Assembly (NCBI GenBank): GCA_933228675.1
Contig: OW121745.1
Location: 653,346 to 717,345 of the forward strand
Direction: 5' to 3'
Length of the DNA: 64,000 nucleotides
DNA from: Stomorhina lunata
Lineage: Eukaryota > Arthropoda > Insecta > Diptera > Rhiniidae
The notes beneath the pieces are model-generated. The model worked only from the letters and a program-made list of their open reading frames with translations. It was not told the DNA's origin and ran no database searches. A program made the translations under genes and the position numbers. Positions 1 to 11,300 of this stretch are shown piece by piece. How positions within the stretch are numbered: the first letter of the stretch is position 1; every line of letters starts with the position of its first letter.

Positions 1-1
1 G

Positions 2-550
2 GGACTAATTTATCCTGGCGAAAGTCAGAATTTCTTGGACCAGTTCAGGATTGAAGCATTTGTGCATTTTATACGAGATCCTGATATTAAATTTGCGGTG
101 TGTGCCACACGAAAATCAACATTTACCGAAACTGTGTCATTTGCATTGACCCAAGAAACAGCAAATATCATTGCTATGCCACAAATATGCAGGTTGCAAG
201 GTGTCGACGTAGTTGCTAACAACCAAACCAGTATGGAGCAACTGATAGAGAAAATAAGTCGAGTAATAGTTGAGAAATTGAGTAGAGTAATAGATGAGAA
301 ATTGATCAAGCCGAAATCCAAGTGTTACAACTGCGGTAAAGGAGGTCATTTCCAGCGAAATTGCAGGGCACCGTTAAGACAATCGAGATCTCCTTCATCA
401 GTCGAAGGCAGCCAACAGGAGAAGTCCTACAATACCAGAAGAGTTCCTGTAAGAGTTAAAAACTTATCCTGCCATGAAAAAGTGAGCAAATCTGATTTGG
501 AAATTGGTCAATGCGCAACCACTGAAGCGATCACTAACTGCGAGACATAA
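2..550 (+). pseudogene. gypsy-B gag (C-terminal part) fused to pol linker
   Basis: This is the C-terminal half of Gag, open from the window edge. A CCHC zinc knuckle (CYNCGKGGHFQRNC) lies at about 331-373 and would bind RNA in the particle. Shortly after the knuckle the frame runs directly into the pol linker that lies between protease and reverse transcriptase in the fuller copy, so a deletion has made a Gag-linker fusion. The frame ends at a TAA at 548-550, where the other copy has a sense codon. The true start is left of the window. Compared with the fuller copy, the region before the knuckle carries a short in-frame duplication-like extension, which repeats the pattern SRVI.EKL. Confidence 0.85.
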
Positions 551-565
551 TCAGAGCCTGTTAGG

Positions 566-1943
566 ATGTCCAGCAGGGAGCAACAACAACTGGCGAAGTA
601 CGCTGAGAGTAGGCATTGCGCCGAGACCAACGCCAAGAGTTGTGTAGTCAACGTTCGGCAAATGCGTATAGAATCCAGTGAAGATTGGTCTGTAGTACAG
701 AGGAACGATCCAGTACTGGGGAAAATAATGCAAGCCAAAGAAGAAGACAAGAGGCCAACCCGTAACGAGATATCGCAGGAAAGTCCGCTGATAAAATCAT
801 ATTGGGCTCTCTGGGATAGTCTAAAGATAATAGACGGTTGCTTGTATCGCACTTGGGAGAGCGCCTATGGAAAGACAGTGCAAAATTTGGTCGTGGTGCC
901 ATCCTCTAAAATAAAGGAAGTACTAAAGGAGTTTCATGATGGTTCCAGCGGAGGTCACCTAGGTGTAACAAAGACTCTAGAAAAACTGAAGCAGCGGTTC
1001 TATTGGGTTGGTTGTCCTCAGAGTGTGGCTGACTGGATTGCTAATTGTCCAAACTGTATCGCAGCCAAGGGTCCAGTCCGACGAAGCAGTGGCCAGCTAC
1101 AGTAGTACAATTCTGGTGCCCTATTTGAGCGGATAGCTATGGATGTGGCAGGTCCTTTCCCTGTAAGCGAGGCTGAAAATCGTTATGTGCTAGTGCTGAT
1201 GGACTATTTTACCAAATGGCCTGAGGTGTATGCAGTACCTAACCAAGAAGCTAAAACAGTGATAGACGTCTTTGTGAACAAATGGATATGCCGCGGTGTT
1301 CAGGGAAATGTGCGAGTTGTATGGTATAAGAAAAACGCGAACTACCCCTCTACATCCACAGTCTGACGGTATGGTTGAAAGGTTTAACCGTACGCTGGAA
1401 GAGTACCTAAGGAAGGTGGTCAGCACTCATCAGAGGAACTGGGATCAACACATACAAAAATTTCTGCTGGCATATCGAACAGCCGCTCACGACTCCACGT
1501 CCAAGACCCCTGCCAAAGTCGTTTTTGGAACCGAGCTGCGATTACCCGCAGACTTGCAATTTGCCAATACAAATACTGAGGATCGTGGTCACCTCTCCTC
1601 CCAAGAGCAAGAAAACCTTAATGAACTGCATGAATTCGTCCGTAGCAAAATTAGAATGGTCAGCGACAAGATGAAGGCTAGATACGATCGAGCAGCCAAT
1701 TCCCAGGGCTTTAATGAAGATCAGTTGGTACTCTTATACAACCCACAGCGCAGAAAAGGATTATCTCCCAAACTACAAACTCATTGGGACGGCCCGTACA
1801 AGGTTGTAAAAAGGATAAATGATGTGGTATATCGAATACAAAAAGATAAGAGTCCAAGGTCCAAAATGAAGGTCGTACACCTCGAAAGATTGGCCGCCTA
1901 CGGAAGAACGGAAACTGTGCCTATTCGGGACGAACAGGCTTAA
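566..1943 (+). pseudogene. gypsy-B integrase, broken by a nonsense codon and a 53-bp deletion
   Basis: This is retroviral-type integrase. The zinc-binding HHCC region (HLGVTKTLEKL and CPNC) is at about 950-1060, the first catalytic Asp is in MDVAGPF at 1139, and the Glu is in DGMVERFNRTLEEY near 1370. The C-terminal GPY/F-like module (HWDGPYKVV) and the end of the ORF are intact to 1943. Against the copy at 31043-32386 there is a CAG-to-TAG nonsense change at 1103-1105. There is also a 53-bp deletion at about 1295, with CCGC at both ends. That deletion removes the second catalytic Asp (DQG motif) and shifts the frame. The protein is therefore catalytically dead. The upstream join at about 600 is the scar of the deletion that removed reverse transcriptase and RNase H. 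Confidence 0.9.
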
Positions 1944-1954
1944 GAGGGGGGCAG

Positions 1955-2575
1955 TGTGACGAATTTTAAACTTATCCGTGCCATTGTGCAAAGTTCACTG
2001 CTTATAATTCTTCCCCTCGCTTTTTAGATGTTTCTGTTGGTGTTGTTGTTATTCTGTTTATGTCAATAAGCAGAGCAACATGTTTCTCTTATGTACAGTA
2101 AAGAGCATTGCAACATGTTTCTCTTTTATCTACATTCTCTCTCTGTTACTGTTAACTTCAGATAATCTATTTGTACAACGTATGTGTGAGTGTGTTCTTG
2201 ATCATGTGAGAATGTAGTGGAACACACATGAACTTTCGTAAGCCACATTGTTAGTGTAATCAACTACAGCTGCTCTTTGTTTACGTCTACAGAAATTGCT
2301 GGAAACTCTCTTCTCTACTATATAAGGCCGATGGGCGAGTATTGTGGGGACAGTTTTAATTAAGACGCGTATAAAGAGAATAGTGAGACTAAGAGTATTT
2401 GTAAAGCAATTTTGTGAAGTTTGTTTACAGTTTTTGTGAAAGTGTGTTTTAAGTGATGAACACTAAAGTTAATAAAAGTATTACTTTGTAAAACTAAATA
2501 AAGTGTTTTAATTAATTTGATTACGGTTGTTTGCAAAAAGAATTCCTTCCACGTTTTAAAAAGAAAAACGTAACA
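1955..2575 (+). repeat. gypsy-B 3' LTR of copy 1
   Basis: This 621-bp LTR starts TGTGACG and ends CGTAACA, so its ends form a short inverted repeat. It is preceded by the polypurine tract AAGAGGGGGGC. A TATATAAGG box and an AATAAA signal are at the positions expected from the 625-bp LTRs of the second copy. Confidence 0.93.
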
Positions 2576-2973
2576 ATATGTTTGTTTGTATAGTTTGTAT
2601 TAATCACTGTAATTCACTTAAATTGGTCTTCAGAAACATACATATTTGACCATAAACTCTTTCGATTATTTGCATTACTTTAAAACAGGGTATCTAAGAT
2701 TCGGCATAGCCGAATTTAACAGTCTGTGATCGATCTTGGAACCTCAGGTGTGCCAGGCGGATTTACCATGAGATAAAAATAAAAAATTTACAACAATTTT
2801 CATTTTAAAATTATAAATTAAAATAATAAAACAATCAAACAAAAAGTGTTTAAAATATTAAAGAAATAAAATGTGTTATTAATAAGCTAAGAGGTGTATT
2901 TTTAAAACAAAAAATTATCTTTTCAACTTCTTTTTATAAAAAAAAAATTAGAAGCAAGAAATTTTAATCCTTA
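2576..2973. other. AT-rich spacer with one DINE-like terminal hairpin
   Basis: No gene is visible. At 2699-2715 lies the hairpin ATTCGGC-ATA-GCCGAAT, preceded by GGGTATCTAAG. This is the terminal signature shared with the DINE-like repeats at 34240-34277, 38287, 48031, 57034 and 61664, so it is a stray element end. The rest is low-complexity A/T. Confidence 0.6.
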
Positions 2974-4161
2974 TTTTTATACCCACCATCAAAAAGAGAT
3001 TGCCATTCCGTTTGTAATTTCCTTAATATTGGCTCAAAAACCGATATATATTCTGAATCCTTATGAAATTCTAAGACGATTGAGCGATGTCCGTCTGTCT
3101 GTGTGTTGAAATCACGATAACGCCTAAACGAAAGGAGCTTGCTCACTGAAACATAGTAAAAACATTCTTTATCTCTGAGAAAATTTTGGTATTGAAATTG
3201 GGCAAAATCGGTTAGCATTTGACCATAGGTCCCATATAACCTCGCCTACGCTAATCGCTTATTTGCTATAATAGCTATGATGATAAAATTTAGTATATAG
3301 CAGTTCTGTATAAGCCCTAGGCAGCATATACAATTTCATCAAAATCGGTTCACATTTAGTCATAGCTCCCAAACAAAAAATCTACGGAAACAGCCAAAAT
3401 TTCACCTAAAATACACTTAAATGCCAATAAATCTAAAACTATAACAGATATAACCACTAAATTTAGCACGAGGAGGTCTTATGTCAATGCCAACCAGTGT
3501 GCAAAATTTTTACAAAAAGAAAAGGGGGTTTATGTCCGTCTGTCCGTCAGATAAAAGCGCGATAGCGCCTTAACTACAAGAGCTAGAGAGACAAAATTTA
3601 GCAAAAGTATTTTCGATATGTTATAGAAATTATGTGCTGAAAATGGGTAAAATCGGTTTACATTTAGTTACAGCTCCCAGTGTGCAAAATTTTGTTAGAA
3701 TCGGTTACTATTTGACCATAGCTCCCATATAAAAAACTTACGGAAACACAAAAATACAAAAAGATAAGACGGTTTATATCCGTCTGTCCGTCAGATAAAA
3801 GCGCGATAGCTCCTTAACTACAAGAGCTAGAGAGACAAAATTTAGCAAAAGTATTTTCGATATGTTATAGAAATTATGTGCTGAAAATGGGTAAAATCGG
3901 TTTACAGCTCCCATATAACCCTGCCTCGGGAATCCCATTTATGCTGATAAATTCACACCTTACTCCACTGTCTAAATTTTAGAAAAATCGGTCGGTTTGA
4001 TCACCCATATTTGTATGTTTTAAAATCTGACTTTTATCGGAGCGGTCACGCCCACTTGAGATTTGAAAAAAAAAATCTGGCCTATTTTATCCATCGGTCA
4101 CACCTTAATATACTGTCAAAATTTCAGAAAAATCAGGCCTCTCGGTCGCCTATATTTATCA
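2974..4161 (-). repeat. DINE/HINE-like repeat, family 2 (ACCACCATC type)
   Basis: It starts TTTTTATACCCACCATC and continues with a tract of GTCCGTCTGTCTG type after a GAGCGATG motif. The reverse complement of this arrangement ends the element at 61664-63020. The order of modules resembles Drosophila DINE-1/INE-1 elements, which derive from Helentrons; this link is inferred from architecture. No long ORF is present. Internally, a segment beginning TGTCCGTCAGATAAAAGCGC at 3541 is repeated at 3785, a 244-bp tandem spacing. The end is ragged and abuts another repeat at 4162. Confidence 0.65.
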
Positions 4162-4920
4162 TTTTTATACCCTTCACCAATAGGTGAAAGGGTATTATAA
4201 GTTCGTGATTCCGTTTGTAATTTTTTTATTAGTGGTAGTATACCCCATAAAAATTATACCGATCGACTCAGAATCGGGAGAAGAATAGATTAAGCGATGT
4301 CCGTCTGTCTGTCCGTCCGTCTGTCGGTCTGTCTGTTGGAATCAAGTTTCTGAAGCCCCTGGAGGATGGACCTACATAAATTATATACCAGATTTTAGGA
4401 AATTCTCCCGTTCTCGATTTATAAACACCGAAAATATCGAAAAAATACCAAAAATTAGACGAAAATTTTAAAATTTTTGATTGAAACACACTTTTAAATA
4501 ACAAGAGAAAAAAGATACTCCTGGTGTACATGTGATAATATATTATATATCAGATTATAGGAAATGGTTCCCCAAAGCACTCTGTCAAATTTTATTCAAT
4601 TTTATCGGTCCATAAACAACTGAGATATCGCCAAAACACTAAATTTGATGTATCGCAAATTGCCCAAAGTACGCGTTAGAGAATGTTTGTTGAAAAAATG
4701 AAATGCAGAAATAGGAAAAACCATCCTCCTGGAGCACGGACATACATAAATTTTATATCAGATTTTAGGAAATTCCCCCGCCAAGCACATTATTAAATTT
4801 AAATGAAATTCAGAGTGGGACGATATCCTAAAATTTATGTAAAATGCATGTGGGTATAGCTTCCAGGAGCTCTACAAATCTGATTTTAGCAGACAGACAC
4901 ACTGCATTTATCTTAATTGG
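4162..4920 (-). repeat. DINE/HINE-like repeat, family 1, truncated
   Basis: It starts TTTTTATACCCTTCACC, with a self-complementary run (CTTCACCAATAGGTGAAAGG). A GACTCAGAATCGGGAG motif and a CCGTCTGTCTGTCCGTC tract follow. These modules recur in reverse at 56996, 59486, 60495 and 61502. The copy breaks off inside the AGCAGACAGACACACTGCATTTATC module where the TIR element at 4923 begins, and the rest of the family consensus does not resume on the far side of that element. Confidence 0.7.
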
Positions 4921-4922
4921 TA

Positions 4923-5240
4923 CACTAAGAGAAAAATGACGATCTGATTTCAAGAAAAAAAATCTACAATATAAGATTGCGAAATCTTGAATTTTCAATC
5001 TTGAAAATATAGCCAGTAAGATTTATATTCTTAAATTTAAGAATAAATTCTTAGTTATGAGAATACAATCTAAAAATAACATGCAATTTGTTTGCTTTTA
5101 AGATTTTAAATCTTAATTTTAGATCGTATTCTTTATTTTAAGATTGTGATCTTGATTTCAAGATTTTATTCTTGTTTTGAAGATTGTAAGTTCTAATCTT
5201 AAGATCGTATTCTTGATTTTGTAGATTTGTGTGCTTTTTT
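4923..5240 (+). repeat. Left terminal and subterminal repeats of the SAM-gene element
   Basis: After the CACTAAGAG terminus the sequence is a chain of TAAGATT, AATCTT, TTAAGAAT and ATTCTTA words on both strands, which could fold into many small hairpins. The same word set makes up the right end at 13130-13500, and nowhere else in the window is it so dense. Promoter-like DNA of the enclosed gene must lie between here and the ATG at 5353. Confidence 0.55.
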
Positions 5241-5352
5241 TAGGGAAATTTCTCAGTATTTTGTCAAAAATTTGTAATCAGCCGACCAAAGTAGTTGCGA
5301 AAAAGTGAACTAATTTTTTGAGAAAAAATATAAATTTAATAAAAAAATATAA

Positions 5353-8300
5353 ATGGAAAACCTTAATCCGGATGAAGTGATCCTTTTAAATATCCCAATA
5401 GAAGGCAATTTAGTTTCGGTATGTGATGGGGAGTATGAATTGAACTGCCCTTCACAAGAAGTTTCATCAGATTTCTCGGACGATGACGCGTTGCTAAAAA
5501 ATCTTTTGAAAGAATTCGATCTGGAATGCGTTTTTCCGTACCTGCAGCGTAAGTTTTTCATCATATTTATAAATACATAAGTAAATTTCTTTATAAAAAA
5601 TTATATTAATTTAATTTGTTTCAGGCTCAAATGTAACTTTTAGAAGTCTGCAGTATATGAAAGCAGAAGATGTAAAGGAAGCCATTCCACCCTTAGGACT
5701 TCGAATGGAGTTTCGTGAAAAATTATTTGTCTGGAAAAATAAACAGGTTTTAATATTTTATTTAGAAAGTAAATTAAACCACTAATAGTTTTGTCCTTTA
5801 GTTTGGAATTGATGAAGATACACTTTCGATGCCGTCGAAGGTAGGTCAGTGGCTACACAAATGTCCGGATGTAACTTCCACTCCATCGTCTTCTGTAAAT
5901 GTGGAAGTTAACAAAAAAGTGTTTGACAAGGTAAAAGTATTAGATAATTACTTAATACATTAAAATGTGTAAGTTAACGATAGGGTTAACGAATTGATTT
6001 TTATTTTATTACTTTGTTGCTACTCTTCCTTTCATTCATGTTTTTATTACTTGTTTATTGCTATTTAAAATTAACATTCTTAATTGTTACTATGCAAAAT
6101 ATTTTCATTGATATTCTTTTTCATTGATCTCCCTTTTGCTTGATATTTGTTTACTATCCTTTGTTGTTTTACTATCACATTTTTAGTGATATTTTTCCAT
6201 TCATTAAAAATTTAAGTCAGTCCGTTTCAAATTACGCCCGTGTAAAGAAGTTTGTAAAAGAAATAATATTTAAATCAGAAGTGAAATATTAATTTTTAAG
6301 AAGTGACAATTCTTAATAAAAATATGATATAATTCATAACACTGTTGTGTAATTAATAAGCATTTAAAAATTTAATTTAAATATAAAATAAATTATAATA
6401 AAACAAACCCTATATAGTGGAAAAATTAAATATAAAAATACAGGATAAAACTAGAAATTAATAAAAGTATTAATTCAAAATATTTAAAAATTTAATATAA
6501 GTATAATCTTAAAATTAAATCTAACTGAAAAGTTCTACATAGTAGAAAAAGGAAAAATTCCACATAGTGGAAAAGTTAAAACGATTTAAAATTTTTAATA
6601 AAATAAACCTTAGAACTAATTGAAGACAGTGTTATATTAAAACATTTGAGATTACTCGTTTATAATAAAAATTTGTGAAAAGGAAAGTAAAAGAGCGTTT
6701 TATTGGCACGGACTAACCCCTACTAAATCATCAAAATTAATTGGCGCCCAACAAAATATTTAAGACATCACGTTGAGAACCCACTTCCAAAGATAATAAG
6801 GAGAAAAGTTAAAATCATTTGGGAAATATCGATGAAAAGGACCCTCATCAGGAAGCAGAATTAGCGGTGACGTAATTATTATAATTATTTGAATAAAATT
6901 ATTTTATAGCTTAGTATTTTTCCTTAAGTTAAAAAATATTGTTTATTAAATAAATTAAAGTTAATTAAAATTGTTGTGAAAAGTACTTGGTTTAACCTAA
7001 AAGCATTTTCTAATTTCTATCTCTAAATAGAAATATTGTAAAAAATAACTTATTCTACAGTACAATAAGAATTAATTTTCTACATATTTGTTAAAATTTT
7101 GTCTGTTTTTGCTATTGACGAATATTAAAAATAGTGTTTTGGACGCTACCAAAATAATACCTTTTTTTAATTTCACGTTTTCATTTTCGGAAGTAGTTTT
7201 CCATTTTGAATTAACCAACGATATCCTTTTTGCATTGAAGGAAAAAAACTAGTGTTTTTATGAATTCTTTGGAGGAAACCATTGACGAAATTGACGAAGC
7301 CTTAAACCTACTTAAAAACTTTAGTCTTAGCGACAAAACTCCAACACAAAGAACTATGGATGAAGCAACTTTAAATTCAATTATCAATGCTGCTGTTAAG
7401 CAAGCAACAGAACAAGCGAGAGGAGAATTTCAGGGCATAGTTGACCAATTGAGTAAGAAAATTGACGAACTTCAAACCCCACCTGCTGTTCAGGAGTATA
7501 AAAATATCGAAATCGTTGAGGGTGTAGATTGCGACGAATCACTTGATATAGTAAAGTCTGTCCCTGAGTTTAAAGGCGAAGGTTTTAAATACGTTTCTTG
7601 GCGTCAAGCGGCGGTTACGGCCCACAAATTGTTCGAACGTTATCAGGGTAGTTCTAAGTACTACCAGGCAGTTGCCATATTAAGAAATAAAATTGTAGGG
7701 AGGGCAGACTCTGTTCTAAGTAGCTACAACACAGTTTTAAACTTCTATGCCATACTTGATCGATTAGATTTTGCGTACTCTGATAAGACTTCTATTTACA
7801 CGTTAGAGCAAGAACTGTCTACATTAAGACAGGGCCAAAGGCCTATTATTAATTTTTATAGTGAAGTTGAAAGTAAACTGACCTCGATAATCAACAAGGT
7901 TATAATGTCCTATGATGGAAATTCTAGTTTGATTCAGTCGCTCAACCAAAAGTATAGGATGGATGCGCTACGAGTTTTTATTTCGGGTCTCAATAAACCC
8001 CTATGCGATACCCTATTTTCGTGTAAGCCAGTGGACCTGCCTTCTGCTTTGGCAATGGCACAAGAGTTGGAGACGAATCAAAACAGATATCGGTTTGCCA
8101 CAATTTATAATAATGGGCTTGGAAACACTCAACAGGTCTATTTTCCCCATACAAATCCAAGATTCAATAATTTTAATGCTCCTTTTCCCAACAACCAGCC
8201 ATCTGATAATTTTTCAAGACAACCAATAAAAAACTTACCTTTCAATTCCCAAGTCCAACAACCACAACAGCATTATGTTCAGCCACAGCAATTTTTCCCA

Positions 8301-11300
8301 CCGCCTTCACATTTTTATTCAAAAGTACCGATATCAAACTTGCCTTTTAATAATCAGATGCGACAACCTCTTAGTCAGCCAAAACCATTCTACACTCGGC
8401 CTCCACAAAATCCTCGAGCAGATATTCAATCTCCAAATAGTCAAGGTCTTAATTTACAGCCCCGTTTACAACCAATAGATACTGATGTAAGTATGCGCAC
8501 TGTCAGATCTACAAGTCGTCCAAATTTTCAAGTTAGGCAAAGTGTAAATCACTTAGGTCACGAAAGTCAACCAGAGAACCCATGGGAAGAACAGTCTGCC
8601 TCAGCAAACCAAGAGAATATGACTTTTGAGGATGAAATTAATTTTTTAGGGGAAAATCAATTCTCCCCTACTTTGAGAGAAGAATAGGGGGGAATACTCT
8701 AAAACTTTTAGTTGATACGGGATCTACTAAAAGTTATATAAAAATACCCGGATCTTAAAGGTATAAAAAAACTTTCCAGGCCTTTCTTTGTTAAGTCTGT
8801 TCATGGCGCTAGCAAAATTGATCAGGCAACTTTAGTAAATGTATTTAACAAGACCGAAACTTTCTATTTACTAGAAAATTTGCCGTTATTCGATGGTATA
8901 CTGGGCTTTAACTTCATTAAAGGAATAAATGGTGTAATCGATACCGGTAATAATGTTATGTTTTTCGAAGGGGGACATGAAAGCCTAAAGTATTTGAATT
9001 TAGATGCAATCAATAACTTGGTATTAGAAACAATCCCAAAGAATATGGAAGCAGAGTTGTACGATATAATCCAAGAAAATGCTGCGGTATTTGCGAAACC
9101 AAATGAAGCTCTACCGTATAACACCAATATCTCTGCCACAATAAGAACGAAAGACGAAGAACCCATTTACTCCCGATACCAGTCGTACCCAATCTCAATG
9201 ATCGATTTTGTCAACAAAGAGGTAGAACAACTTCTAAAAGACGGCATAATAAGACCATCACGTTCTCCCTATAACAGCCCGGTTTGGGTAGTGGACAAAA
9301 AGGGATTGGACGAATGCGGTAGACCTAATAAACGTCTTGTATTCGATTTTACGAAATTGAATTCAAAGACCATTTGCGACAAATACCCTATCCCTGATCC
9401 CTCTGTTATTATGGCAAATCTCGGAAAAGCGAAGTTTTTCACAACTCTAGACTTAAAAAGTGGCTTTCACCAAATCAACTTGGTTGAGAGTGATAGAGAA
9501 AAAACAGCTTTCAGTATGAATAATGGCAAGTACGAGTTTTGTCGCTTGCCGTTCGGTTTAAAAAATGCGCCGAGCATTTTCCAACGCGCTATCGATGATA
9601 TTTTGAGGGAGGATATAGGAAAGTGTTGTCACGTCTATATTGATGACATCATCATATTCTCCGACTCTGAGCGGAGTCATATGTATGATATAAACAAAAT
9701 TTTGAAAAAACTTCTCAATGCTAACATGCGCGTGTCGTTAGAAAAATCTAAGTTTTTCCAGACTTCCGTGGAATATCTCGGATTTATTGTATCGACTAAA
9801 GGCATTAAAACGTGTCCAAGTAAAATTGAAGCTATAGTTAATTATGAAACTCCCTCTACTTTGAGAGGCCTTAGGTCGTTTCTAGGGCTCGCAGGTTACT
9901 ATAGGCGATTCGTGAAAGATTATGCTTCCATTGCGAAGCCATTAACTAAGTACTTACGTGGGGAGAATGGACATGTAGGCACTCGTCAATCTAAGTTTGT
10001 TAAAATTGAATTAGATAACGAAGCTTTGACCGCTTTTGAAAAGTTGAAGAAACTGCTTGCCTCCGAGGACGTTCTTCTTCTATACCCAAACTTCGAAAAA
10101 CCTTTCGACCTTACGACGGACGCATCCTCCCACGCAATTGGTGCAGTCCTTTCCCAAGGCGGACGTCCTATTACCATGATTTCAAGGACCTTGTCTCCAG
10201 CAGAAGAGAACTACGCCACCAATGAAAGAGAACTGTTGGCCATCGTGTGGGCACTTAAGTCACTTAGGCACTACCTCTATGGCACAAAGAACATAAATAT
10301 TTTTACAGATCATCAGCCATTGACTTTTTCCGTTTCCGACAGAAATCCAAATTCGAAAATAAAGCGCTGGAAAGCATTTATAGAGGAATATTCCCCAACA
10401 TTCTTCTACAAGCCAGGCCGGGATAACGTGGTCGCAGACGCTTTATCTAGGCAATTTTTGAATATGGCAACAGACTCAACATCATCGGATTCTATTCAAG
10501 CCTGCGCTAGTGAGATTTCTCTTACCGAAGTTATACCCACCGTTGAAAATCCCGTTAATTGCTTTAAAAACCAAATTATCCTTGTCCAAGAAAATTTCGT
10601 AAAGAAGGAAACAAAGATAATATTTAGAAATCGTATCCGCTACCGAATTTCATATAGAACTACTGAAGACCTTTTAGAATCGATTCATACCTCAATTAAC
10701 CCTCGTGTTGTAAATGCAATACATTGCGAATTACACTGTTTAGCTCAAATACAACATTTCTTAATATCCAATTACCCTTCAGTCAAATTCCGTTATACTA
10801 AAAAATTCGTTACTGACGTTTTTAACCCGAGTGATCAGTTAGAAATACTTAACAGTGAGCATAGCAGAGCCCATCGATCCCTCAGAGAAAATATTAACCA
10901 AGTCCTTCAAGATTACTACTTTCCTAATATAAAAAAACAATTAAAAAACATCATAGCCACTTGTAAAACATGTCGAGAAGCAAAATACTCCAGGCACCCA
11001 CAGAAGCAGCAAATCGCTGAAACTCCAATACCGTCTTCTGTAGGGGAAATACTCCACGTTGATATTTATAATACGAACAAACTTTTCTTTCTGACTTGCT
11101 TAGACAAATTTTCAAAGTTTGCTGTTGTTAAACCTATTGCTTCGAGGGCTATCATTGATGTAAAACCAGCGCTTCTGGAAACGTTAAACCTTTTTGGAAA
11201 CACAAGGGTGATAGTATGTGACAACGAAAAGTCTTTTAATTCCGAGACAGTTAGAACACTCATAAAGAACAATTTTGGGGCTGACATCTATGCAATTCCA

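Larger units (their letters stand above)
1..2575 (+). mobile_element. gypsy-B LTR retrotransposon, copy 1, internally deleted, 5' part outside window
   Basis: The sequence is closely similar throughout to the fuller copy at 26803-33022 and belongs to the same family. It enters the window inside gag and ends with a 3' LTR. Compared with the fuller copy, two large internal segments are missing. One takes out the gag-pol junction and protease; the other takes out reverse transcriptase and RNase H. What is left is the gag end, a short pol linker, integrase and LTR. It cannot encode its own reverse transcriptase, so it is a defective deletion derivative. The four bases after the LTR are ATAT, the same tetranucleotide that flanks the fuller copy. 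Confidence 0.93.

Noticed and set aside
2964..3218. 84-codon ORF on the minus strand in the DINE-like repeat
   Set aside because: It lies in a non-coding repeat, reads through the GTCCGTCTG tract, and its counterparts in other copies are not open.
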